The notes under the pieces: generated by a model
Databases searched by the model: none
What the model was told of the DNA's origin: nothing
What the model saw: only the letters and a program-made list of their open reading frames with translations
Position numbers and translations under genes: made by a program
Shown: positions 1-6,673 of the stretch, in pieces
How positions within the stretch are numbered: position 1 is the first letter of the stretch
Layout of the letters: each line of letters opens with the position of its first letter
Origin: JALQUL01 sp964556425
GTDB taxonomy: Bacteria; Pseudomonadota; Gammaproteobacteria; Burkholderiales; Burkholderiaceae_C
Direction of reading: 5' to 3'
Length of the DNA: 21,923 nucleotides
Assembly: GCA_964556425.1 (NCBI GenBank)
Contig: CAZKWC010000051.1
Location: 1-21,923 of the forward strand

Positions 1-946
1 TGCTTGTTTCTTGAAATTGACTGGCTATTTGTTGAAAAATAGAATCATGCTGACGAAAAAAGCTAGCAGATAGCGGTTGAGCATTATTTTTGCTGTTGTT
101 CAAGTTCGAAACAAGGGGGTTACCATATTGAAGGGTTGACTGAAAGTGGGGGGGAGCTGAAACAGTTGGTCCGTCGTTAAAAATTGCAGTAGTAAGGTTT
201 GGAGTATTATTTTGAATTTGGGAAGTGGTATGTGTGCGGGGAATTGTGGACGCAGTAGGTTTATAGAGCTGGGCGGGGTCTTCTTGACTGATGCGTTCAA
301 TATGAGCAGTGTTAAGTTTAATTAAATCTTTTGTTTCTTTCGGAATTCTTTGTTCTTGGATGTTTTTTTGGATTTCAGGACTTGAACTAGCGAAATGCTC
401 GGAAACATGATCTTTTTTGTATTGCTGAACTTTAACAATTAAATCGAGGTCGGTTAATTGTTGGGCTTGTAGAGGGTTTAAACCTGCATGCGCTATGGTC
501 TTTTGAAAAATAGGGGTGGTTAACTGACCGTATTGGGTTGCTGTACTCCAAACTAAATCTTGAATGGCTGGCCCCCTCGAGGCCAAGGGAATGCCATTTT
601 CTTGTAAATTAAGCATTTGCCTTTCATAATGAGAATCTTTGATAAATTGGTATTGATTTTCTTTAAATTGCGGATCAGAAATAGCAAGTTCTTTCCATTT
701 TTTGTCAAATTGAGAGCTGCCTAATTCAATATTGTTGAATTGGTCAGCATAATGACCGTGTTGATTGGATTGTAAAAAGTCATTGAGTGTTCCAGCACCA
801 AGTGATAATTGAAACGTACCATATGATTTTCCACCTTTATCACCTCTGCCATTCGAAATGGTGCCAGGTCCACGCCTGGCTGACTCATATTTTTCTGAGG
901 TATCGCCAAGTTTCCAATTTTCAAGTTCAAGCGAAGTTGAGTTCAT
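1..946 (-). CDS. Lysozyme-like peptidoglycan hydrolase candidate, partial (runs off left edge)
   Basis: An open frame read from ATG at 946 back to the window edge gives 315 codons with no stop, so the C-terminus is missing. The start has a good Shine-Dalgarno GGAGA 4 nt upstream (951-955). Residues 19-47 read KYES..GPGTISNGRGDKGG then SYGTFQLS. I recognise this pattern from lysozyme/chitosanase-like domains in phage-related and VgrG-related proteins; the Glu of KYES is the likely catalytic acid (inference). The domain continues to about residue 180 with HYADQF, KWKELA and FIKDSHYERQ. From about residue 225 the visible sequence is rich in Asn, Thr, Gln and Pro and looks disordered. There is no signal peptide, so export would need a phage-type lysis route or a dedicated secretion system. 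It is divergent from the NERD-helicase gene. Family assignment is from memory of the motif; an effector role is speculative. Confidence 0.72.
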   Translation of the reverse strand, partial: MNSTSLELENWKLGDTSEKYESARRGPGTISNGRGDKGGKSYGTFQLSLGAGTLNDFLQSNQHGHYADQFNNIELGSSQFDKKWKELAISDPQFKENQYQFIKDSHYERQMLNLQENGIPLASRGPAIQDLVWSTATQYGQLTTPIFQKTIAHAGLNPLQAQQLTDLDLIVKVQQYKKDHVSEHFASSSPEIQKNIQEQRIPKETKDLIKLNTAHIERISQEDPAQLYKPTASTIPRTHTTSQIQNNTPNLTTAIFNDGPTVSAPPHFQSTLQYGNPLVSNLNNSKNNAQPLSASFFRQHDSIFQQIASQFQETS

Positions 947-990
947 GATTTCTCCAAAATTATATAAATGGGAGTTCATCTTACATCAAA

Positions 991-1019
991 TTTATATTTT
1001 TGAGGTGTATTTTTGCTAA
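991..1019 (-). promoter_or_regulatory. Candidate sigma70-type promoter for the lysozyme-like gene
   Basis: Read on the minus strand, TTAGCA (1019-1014) and TATAAA (996-991) are separated by 17 nt. This predicts a transcript start near 984 and a leader of about 38 nt that keeps the GGAGA ribosome site. A second possible promoter, TTGATG (989-984) with TATATA (966-961), also has 17-nt spacing but would leave almost no leader. The first is preferred because it leaves a normal leader. Confidence 0.4.
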
Positions 1020-1027
1020 AAATACAC
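1005..1027. promoter_or_regulatory. Perfect 10+10 bp palindrome, candidate operator
   Basis: GTGTATTTTT (1005-1014) and AAAAATACAC (1018-1027) are exact reverse complements around a 3-nt centre, GCT. The palindrome sits midway between two divergent genes and covers the -35 box proposed for the leftward gene, as a repressor site would. As RNA on the plus strand it could fold and is followed by a T run, but no plus-strand gene lies upstream to terminate. An operator is therefore more likely than a terminator. The WYL regulator encoded at 2755 is the natural candidate to bind it (inference). Confidence 0.55.
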
Positions 1028-1076
1028 TTTTTTTAGTTGTTTCAATTAATTTACCTATACGCTGTTAGCATTCGAT

Positions 1077-2729
1077 ATGGCCAAAATACACCCCGACACC
1101 ACATCCATTAAGTCTAGAAGCCCCGGTGCTTACCGTGAGCGAGACGTTATTAAAGTTTTAGAGCAAGGTTTTGACAATAGTTATGATATTTTTCATAACC
1201 TTGATTGGTCCGCTATGAAGGCGGGCAGGCAAACGTTTGGTGAATTAGATGTCGCAATTGTTTCGCCTCAAGGCCATGTTGTTTTGCTGGAAATTAAAGC
1301 GGGAAAGTTAGAAATAGTTGATGGGAGCTTGCAAAAAGGCTATAAACAATTTGGTGTTTGGAGTAATAAGTCAGTTGCCACTCAAACGAAACGACAATTC
1401 GAATCCATGAAGTCGATGTTATTAGATCGTGGTTTAGAAAAAGTCAGGATTGTGCAGTTTTTAGTTTTGCCAGACTATGAAGTTTTAGATGCTAGCATTT
1501 CTTATCCAAGAGAAAGAATTATTGACTCTAAGCAGTTTCCTGCATTAATTAGCCATATTACAGAGGGCTTAAGATTTTATGAGTCGGCCTTAGATAAAAG
1601 AGTCGACTTAATGGCATTTTTACAAAATCAATTTGATGTTAAACATGACTTTCAAAATCATATCAAACAACTACAAAATGTTCAGTTTGAGTTGGCGAGT
1701 GGGTTAGCCAATTGGGTACCCAAAATCACTCATCAAAGTGGTATATATGTAGTGAACGCAACTGCCGGTTCTGGAAAAACCCAATTAGCAAAAGAGCTAT
1801 TAAAAAAACAGACTCATCATAAAAAGGCTTATATTTGTTTTAATCGACCTTTGGCTGATCACATGCAAAAAATAGTCGGTATTAATTCAAGTGTTCAAAC
1901 ATTTCATGAGTATTGCCTTGAGTTTGTCAAAAGCCAGCAACCTCAATTTGATCAAAACAAAAAAGATTTATTTAATTTTGTAGAACAATATTATTTGGAG
2001 TATGGCAATGATCAATTAGCCAATCTTGACTTGTTGGTAATTGACGAGTCACAAGATTTTAAAGCGAGTTGGCTAGAGCAATTAGTGGCAAGATTAAAGC
2101 CTGGTGGGCGATTATATGTTTTGGGTGACATAGAGCAAAACATTTATAGCAAAGAAACTTTTGAGCTTAACGATGCCGTGCTTATTGAGTCCAATGATAA
2201 TTATCGCTCACCACATAAATTAGTAGAGTTTATTAATGCCCTACATTTAACCAAAAATCCTATTCAAGCACGATCTTTATACCAAGGCTTTGAACCTGCT
2301 ATTTATAAATATAAAGCTGAAGTACAAACTGGTCTTCAAGTGGTTAATCAGGCTGTTAAAGCATTTTTGGATGATGGTTTTTTACCAAGCCAAATTGCAG
2401 TGATTAGTCTTAAAAGTAAAGATAAATCAAAGTTATTAACATTAGATGAGATTGCAGGAGTTCAAACTAAAAGACCGCTGTACACCTATGATGATGCTGG
2501 AAATGCATTATGGACAACAGGTGAAATTATTTTAGATACTGTTTATAGATTTAAAGGTCAGAGTATTCCGGCTTTAGTTTTTTGTGAAATAGACTATGAA
2601 GAAAATGACGATAAAACTCTAAAGAAGTTATTAGTTGGTTTTACTAGGGCGCAAGTTAAATTATCGCTTGTAATTAGTGAAAAGTCACTATTGTTATTGG
2701 CTAATCAAGCTGACTCAAAACTTGAATAA
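1077..2729 (+). CDS. NERD-domain nuclease fused to SF1 (UvrD-like) helicase
   Basis: A 550-residue protein with two parts. Residues about 16-135 form a NERD (nuclease-related) domain with a PD-(D/E)xK-like core: GELDVAIV (E56, D58) and LLEIKAG (E72, K74). Residues about 220-535 carry SF1 helicase motifs in order: Walker A ATAGSGKT (228-235), Walker B LLVIDESQDF (D323, E324, Q326), motif III LYVLGDIEQN, NYRSP (R377), motif V DTVYRFKGQS and motif VI VGFTRAQ (R524). All the ATPase residues looked for are present, so it is probably an active DNA-dependent ATPase with nuclease potential. At 550 residues it is shorter than UvrD or Rep, and domains 1B/2B must be small or absent. The start ATG lacks a clear ribosome site. 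It is followed 25 nt later by a WYL regulator, probably co-transcribed. NERD-helicases are of uncertain function; a role in DNA repair or anti-phage defence is inference. Confidence 0.9.
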   Translation: MAKIHPDTTSIKSRSPGAYRERDVIKVLEQGFDNSYDIFHNLDWSAMKAGRQTFGELDVAIVSPQGHVVLLEIKAGKLEIVDGSLQKGYKQFGVWSNKSVATQTKRQFESMKSMLLDRGLEKVRIVQFLVLPDYEVLDASISYPRERIIDSKQFPALISHITEGLRFYESALDKRVDLMAFLQNQFDVKHDFQNHIKQLQNVQFELASGLANWVPKITHQSGIYVVNATAGSGKTQLAKELLKKQTHHKKAYICFNRPLADHMQKIVGINSSVQTFHEYCLEFVKSQQPQFDQNKKDLFNFVEQYYLEYGNDQLANLDLLVIDESQDFKASWLEQLVARLKPGGRLYVLGDIEQNIYSKETFELNDAVLIESNDNYRSPHKLVEFINALHLTKNPIQARSLYQGFEPAIYKYKAEVQTGLQVVNQAVKAFLDDGFLPSQIAVISLKSKDKSKLLTLDEIAGVQTKRPLYTYDDAGNALWTTGEIILDTVYRFKGQSIPALVFCEIDYEENDDKTLKKLLVGFTRAQVKLSLVISEKSLLLLANQADSKLE

Positions 2730-2754
2730 TTTTATAAATTAATTGGTGTGTTAA

Positions 2755-3717
2755 ATGAGTGAAATAGTTAGATTATTAAAGTACAGCCAATTGTTGGCCC
2801 AAAACCAAGCTCGTAGTGTCAAGTATTTAATGGATGAGCTTGAAATTTCTAAATCAACATTGAATCGAGACATCACCAAACTCAAAGATCAAATGGGTGT
2901 ACCCATTGTTTTTGATCGAGATAAAAACGGTTATGTTTTAAGCCAAGATCATGCAATGAATGCTTTGCCAGGACTATGGTTTAATCAGGAAGAAATTTTA
3001 GCTTTAGTGACCTTGCAGCAATTATTGGAGCAATTACAACCTGGCTTATTAGGCCCTAAATTAAGCCCTATTCAGCAACGATTAGATGAGTTGATGAAGC
3101 AAAAAGGTCTTGATAGCCGAGATGCGAGTAAAAGAATTAAAATTTTGCATGCGGGTAAGAGATCAGTTCAGCCACAATTTTTTGAATCTTTAGCAGCTGC
3201 CACTCTAGGACGACAAAAAATAGTGATCAAGCATTATGCTAGGCAAAATGGCCAATCGCAAGACAGAGAGTTATCACCTCAAAAACTTATTCATTACCGT
3301 GACAATTGGTACTTATTAGCTTGGTGCCATAGCCGCTGCGCAGTAAGAAGTTTTAGCGTTGATGCAATACAAGGTGTGCAAAGTGTTGGGCAAGACGCTA
3401 TTGAAGTAGAACCCACTGTTTTAGAAAATGCAATTGGTGCGGGATACGGAATTTTTGGTGGGCAGGCCAATCAGAGCGCAAAGTTGCTGTTTACTGCTGA
3501 GCGGGCTAGATGGGTAAAAGAAGAAGTTTGGCATCCCTTACAAAGTTCTAGATTTTTAGAGGATGGCACTTACGAGCTGATTTTTCCGTATGCCGATGAT
3601 AGAGAGTTAATTGGTGATATTCTTCGATTTGGTAGCGATGTAGAGGTATTAGAGCCTTATCATCTTAGGAGTAAAATACAAAAAATCTTGTTAGCTGCAG
3701 CTATGCGATATACATGA
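2755..3717 (+). CDS. HTH-WYL domain transcriptional regulator (YafY/PafC-like)
   Basis: A 320-residue protein with the usual WYL-regulator layout. Residues 1-64 are a DeoR-like winged helix (VKYLMDELEISKSTLNRDI as recognition region, wing ending DKNGYVL). Residues about 140-210 are the WYL domain, with the naming triad in DNWYLLAW (W185, Y186, L187) and RSFSVDAI. Residues about 242-315 form the C-terminal WCX extension (RSKIQKILLAAA). Length is normal for the family. WYL proteins sense ligands, often nucleic acids or nucleotides, and several regulate anti-phage systems (BrxR, CapW). Here it lies 25 nt downstream of the NERD-helicase gene. It probably controls that transcript, perhaps through the palindrome at 1005-1027 (inference). 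Only a weak GGTG ribosome-site candidate precedes the ATG. Confidence 0.92.
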   Translation: MSEIVRLLKYSQLLAQNQARSVKYLMDELEISKSTLNRDITKLKDQMGVPIVFDRDKNGYVLSQDHAMNALPGLWFNQEEILALVTLQQLLEQLQPGLLGPKLSPIQQRLDELMKQKGLDSRDASKRIKILHAGKRSVQPQFFESLAAATLGRQKIVIKHYARQNGQSQDRELSPQKLIHYRDNWYLLAWCHSRCAVRSFSVDAIQGVQSVGQDAIEVEPTVLENAIGAGYGIFGGQANQSAKLLFTAERARWVKEEVWHPLQSSRFLEDGTYELIFPYADDRELIGDILRFGSDVEVLEPYHLRSKIQKILLAAAMRYT

Positions 3718-3838
3718 GTATTTACCAATTACTACGCTAGTAAAACAAATTAGTCAATCCTTAAACTAGGGACATAATGATGCCTTTGCTGGCTAAGAAG
3801 CGTTAAAATTATTCATTACTGATAACGATTTTTTACTG

Positions 3839-4150
3839 ATGAATCCTATTGAAAATAACACCCAATTAAATGATTTCGAAGAAGAATTTGTAGATAACAA
3901 AACGCTTACTCGACTTCTAATTCAACATTTTGGAATTACCGAAGGCTTTTATGCTTTAAATTTTAGATTGGTAGTATCGGTTGGTTCTGTTGGTCCATTT
4001 GCAACTGATGCCAATGTAACTGAAAATAAAATGGGCGGTGCCATAGGTTTTGACGGATTAGGTTTAAGACCTGCACATCCTGATGAGGCCGACGCAGTTG
4101 ACGCTGCGTCTTTGTTGCTGCAGGTTCCAAATAATGTAACCTTGAATTAA
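3839..4150 (+). CDS. Small hypothetical protein, 103 aa
   Basis: I do not recognise a named family. The first 35 residues are acidic and probably helical (NDFEEEFVDNKTLTRLLIQH). Residues about 40-85 look like beta strands linked by Gly-rich turns (FYALNFRLVVSVGSVGPF, GGAIGFDGLGL). The tail is Asp/Ala-rich and helical. No signal peptide, membrane segment or catalytic motif is seen. It lies 121 nt after the WYL gene on the same strand and could be the end of that unit or independent. No good ribosome site precedes the ATG, but the composition and ordered strand pattern look protein-like. The next gene is convergent from the minus strand. Confidence 0.6.
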   Translation: MNPIENNTQLNDFEEEFVDNKTLTRLLIQHFGITEGFYALNFRLVVSVGSVGPFATDANVTENKMGGAIGFDGLGLRPAHPDEADAVDAASLLLQVPNNVTLN

Positions 4151-4212
4151 ATCATTCTTTGTTGCTGTTAGGGATGATGCCAAGTACAGTCTTTACATTT
4201 ATTGAAGATTTT

Positions 4213-4725
4213 TTATTGAGCGTTGGGTGTTGGAGTAGGCACGGCAATTAATTGAGGATTAAGCTGAGCTTTGCAACCAAAACCCTCAAATCTACTAGCA
4301 ATTATCTTTTGTTCTTGATTCGCAGTCACACTAAATACGCAAGAAATGATGGGTGTGCTGTTGACGACAATAGGTGTATTCAACCATAAGCCAAAAGAAC
4401 TATATCTTCTTCTGATAGGTGGAATATAGGGGTCGTTGTCGTAAAAATCATCATACCCAAATAAGGGGTAGCCCGCATTCATAACAACAGCATTATTTTG
4501 TTGTTGTAGCTTGGTAAATGTGTACATTTTAGTGCCATTGGGTAACACATCAATTCTTTGAGCCGGACCTGTTTGCATTAAAAACTGATTAATGTCGGCA
4601 TTTTGCCAAGACTGTAGCATTTGCGCAAAACCTTGTTCTGAGGGCAAACTTGCACAAGCGCTAAGACCAAAAAAAGCCAGGAAGGGTAAGAATCGTAAAT
4701 ACGGTGAGCGATTGAGAATTTTCAT
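4213..4725 (-). CDS. Putative outer-membrane lipoprotein, 170 aa
   Basis: The N-terminus is a lipoprotein signal: basic start (MKILNRSPYLR), hydrophobic core, and lipobox LSAC with the lipidated Cys at residue 24. Ala follows the Cys, so there is no Asp inner-membrane retention signal and outer-membrane sorting is likely. Residues about 34-70 read MLQSWQNADINQFLMQTGPAQRI, then LPNGTKMYTF. This resembles small lipoproteins with a repeated W-x(n)-G-P-(n)-NG-x-x-x-Y pattern. The middle has a Tyr/Asp/Pro-rich stretch (GYDDFYDNDPYIPPIRRR). Two Cys near the C-terminal half (CVF, GFGC) could form a disulfide. The C-terminus is Pro/Thr-rich. Function is unknown. Confidence 0.78.
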   Translation of the reverse strand: MKILNRSPYLRFLPFLAFFGLSACASLPSEQGFAQMLQSWQNADINQFLMQTGPAQRIDVLPNGTKMYTFTKLQQQNNAVVMNAGYPLFGYDDFYDNDPYIPPIRRRYSSFGLWLNTPIVVNSTPIISCVFSVTANQEQKIIASRFEGFGCKAQLNPQLIAVPTPTPNAQ

Positions 4726-4924
4726 TTTTTGCTTAATAAGATCGAAGTGAAGTCAATAAGCCTAGAATATTGGTTCAGCTTTGTTTTATTTTAATTCATT
4801 CCACTTATTAGCTTACGATTTGTTGTAACAGCAATTAAACAGATGTGCCGTGCTAGTCGATGATGAGTATAAAAAGCCATTGAGCCCTTTAATTCAACAC
4901 TTCAACATCTGCTGTGGTGTCATT

Positions 4925-5599
4925 TTAAAAACGTTTAAAAGCTTGCTCAAGTAAAATTTTGGCATTTTGTTCAATTATGCTGTTGTGCGCCACAATGATT
5001 CTTTCAATTGGCCATTGCAAAATTTGTTCTGCACTTTTACGGGCAGCTGCTTTATCTTTTACCAATAACCGAACGGTGCGAGGTACATCAAATTGTTGAC
5101 GCACTCCAGTGAGGGTATTGAATATTTTTGCACTTAAGCTAATGTCTCCTTGCCACCATTGACATAAATCGGTGAGGATAAGCGTTTGAGTAGCGTGATG
5201 GAACCAAACGGTTTCGTTAGCAAAAGGAATACCTTGAAAAACTAAATAGTCAAAGTCGGCTGACCATGGGTTGTTTACTCCATTTAATACATTGCTAGTT
5301 GGAAGTTGGGGGCATTTTTCTTTTAGCCCAGGTGCTGTATAAAAAATAGCTTCTGGAAAATGAGATAAAAATTGTTGAGCAAATAAATAATGTGCTTTAC
5401 TGGGAGCTATTACATACTTCACTTGGCCTAATTGCTCTATTTCTTTTTTTAACTCAGGCGTACAAGTTATGGGGGAATGTACCCATAAATCACCACTAGG
5501 CAACTGAACAATAGTCATTCGTGAGGATACAAGAATACCTGTGACTTTAAAGTTTTGTTCTGCATGCCAAATGTGTGGGGCGATTTTTTTTAACAACAT
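4925..5599 (-). CDS. DUF4336 protein (metallo-beta-lactamase-like fold)
   Basis: A 224-residue protein matching the DUF4336 pattern. It opens with IAPHIWHAEQ, followed by the strand-forming MTIVQLPSGDLWVHSP. Then come VIAPSKAHYLF (H70), a beta region ending TLILTDLCQWW (D144), and near the C-terminus RIIVAHNSII (H205). These are the positions where metallo-beta-lactamase relatives keep metal ligands, but the usual HxHxDH motif is absent, so hydrolase activity is uncertain. No signal peptide, so cytoplasmic. No clear ribosome site precedes the ATG. A broken tandem copy lies immediately upstream at 6004-6435; this copy has no stops or frameshifts and is the functional one. Confidence 0.82.
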   Translation of the reverse strand: MLLKKIAPHIWHAEQNFKVTGILVSSRMTIVQLPSGDLWVHSPITCTPELKKEIEQLGQVKYVIAPSKAHYLFAQQFLSHFPEAIFYTAPGLKEKCPQLPTSNVLNGVNNPWSADFDYLVFQGIPFANETVWFHHATQTLILTDLCQWWQGDISLSAKIFNTLTGVRQQFDVPRTVRLLVKDKAAARKSAEQILQWPIERIIVAHNSIIEQNAKILLEQAFKRF

Positions 5600-6003
5600 G
5601 GTATTTTTAGTTTAAATTGAGGGTGATATTAAGTCAGATGAGTAAGCTATTGATATTGCTAACAGAGCTGTAAAACACGAATGGGTAAAAAGCTTCATCA
5701 TTTTGAAAAAGGTGATTAATAGAAAAAACCCAGTAACAAAACTCAAAGGGTTTTAGGGCTATTAAGGCTTAGATGAAACGATTAGGGTATGTTTGAGTTC
5801 TACAGCCACTATTGTGGGTGCAAAAGTAAACAAAATAAATCTTTTGAGCCCTATCATCAATACGCTTAAAAACACTTAAAAATTTTTCTTTACTAAGTAT
5901 AATAATTTGGGATTCTGAATGCAACTAAAAACGGTTGAAAAGCAGTAAAAATCTTTTTTTAAACTAAGTTCGAAAATCAAAGTTGAACAACTGCCACAAT
6001 GCT
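5600..6003. other. Intergenic region: upstream DNA of the DUF4336 gene, duplicated further right
   Basis: No credible gene is seen. About 5808-5970 is clearly similar to about 6432-6600, including the shared words AATAATTTGG and AACTAAAAA at a constant offset of roughly 628. This is the upstream flank of the intact gene and one arm of the tandem duplication. The part from about 5600 to 5807 has no counterpart in the second copy. A possible hairpin (AAAACCC / GGGTTTT, about 5724-5754) is not followed by a T run. Confidence 0.6.
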
Positions 6004-6435
6004 ATTTTTAAAAACGCTTAAAAGCTTGCTCAAGTAAAGCTTTAGCACTTTTTTCAATAATGCTGTTATGTGTCATAACAATAGTTTGAGTTGGCCAATC
6101 CAATATCGCATCGGCACTTTGCCTAGCCGCATTTTTGTCTTTTATCAAAAAAATTATTTTGAGTGGCACATCGAATTTTTTTCGTACCCCTGTAAGGGTA
6201 ATCAATATTTTGGCTATAAGCGAAATATCACCTTGCCACTATTGGCATAGGTCAGTCAGAATAAGGGTTTACGAAGTTTTATGAAACCATACTGTTTCAT
6301 TGGCAAAAGGAACACCTTGAAAAACTAAATAGTCAAAGTCAGCTGACCCTGGGTTGTTTACTCATTGAATGCATTGCTAGTTGGAAGTTGGGGGCATTTT
6401 TCTTTGAGCCCCGGTGCTGTATAAAAAAGCTTTTA
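6004..6435 (-). pseudogene. Broken second copy of the DUF4336 gene
   Basis: This is a 5'-truncated duplicate of the gene at 4925-5599. Its last 63 codons are open and about 65 percent identical at protein level (both end LLEQAFKRF, both keep TLTGVR and HNSIIE). Further upstream the reading frame is disrupted. The second Trp-coding region has become TAG at 6241-6239 (CQ*WQG against CQWWQG), and there is a TAA at 6271-6269. A 1-nt deletion lies near 6363, where the intact copy has CTCCATT and this copy CTCATT. Similarity ends near 6430, matching about codon 85 of the parent, so the first 84 codons and the start are gone. A 65-residue frame starting at 6205 remains open but would encode only the C-terminal third. 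Direct counting gives about 93 percent nucleotide identity over about 6299-6430 but clearly less over 6008-6205. Confidence 0.88.
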
Positions 6436-6650
6436 CTATTGTGTGAGGGGGAGACTAACAAAATAACTCTTTCGAGTCCTACAATTGACGAGTTTAAGAA
6501 TACTTCAGAGCTTCCTTAAACTAAGTTTAATAATTTGGGGTGCTGAATGAAACTAAAAAATGATAGAAAAGTAGTAAAAAATCCGTTTTTTTTAAGCTCA
6601 AAAAATTTTTATGAAGAAATTAGTTTAAATTTGTCATAATCTCAAAATTC

Positions 6651-6656
6651 TATAAT
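6651..6656 (+). promoter_or_regulatory. Perfect -10 box (TATAAT) upstream of the DUF898 gene
   Basis: TATAAT lies 17 nt before the ATG at 6674. A TTGTCA at 6631-6636 is only 14 nt away, too short for a normal sigma70 pair, so the -35 is uncertain. The predicted transcript would start near 6663, giving a leader of about 11 nt. Confidence 0.35.
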
Positions 6657-6673
6657 TAAACGCGTTTAAAACC

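Larger units (their letters stand above)
4924..6605. repeat. Imperfect tandem duplication (copy A 4924-~5970, copy B ~6004-~6605)
   Basis: Two direct, diverged copies of the same segment: the DUF4336 gene plus its upstream DNA. The offset between copies is 1080 nt in the gene part (4928 to 6008, 5219 to 6299) and about 628 nt in the upstream part (5901 to 6529). Copy B therefore carries a deletion of about 450 nt covering the gene's 5' end and near-upstream DNA. No insertion sequence or terminal repeat is seen at the ends, so unequal recombination is the simplest origin. Confidence 0.8.

Noticed and set aside
100..300. Minus-strand 66-codon frame near the left edge
   Set aside because: Overlaps the lysozyme-like gene in another frame and shows no family features.
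721..930. Minus-strand open frame starting with MNLKIGNLA
   Set aside because: It is the wrong frame of the lysozyme-like gene, whose own frame is open through the whole stretch and has a ribosome site and family motifs.
1005..1034. Intrinsic terminator (palindrome plus T run on the plus strand)
   Set aside because: No plus-strand gene lies upstream, the stem is AT-rich, and the position between divergent genes fits an operator better. An attenuator in the leader of the 1077 gene cannot be excluded.
5711..5745. Minus-strand promoter TTGAGT-N17-TCTATT for the DUF4336 gene
   Set aside because: The -10 is a poor match and it lies more than 100 nt from the start; not strong enough to list.
4924..6605. 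Mobile element as the cause of the duplication
   Set aside because: No transposase, terminal inverted repeats or target-site duplication were seen at the copy ends.
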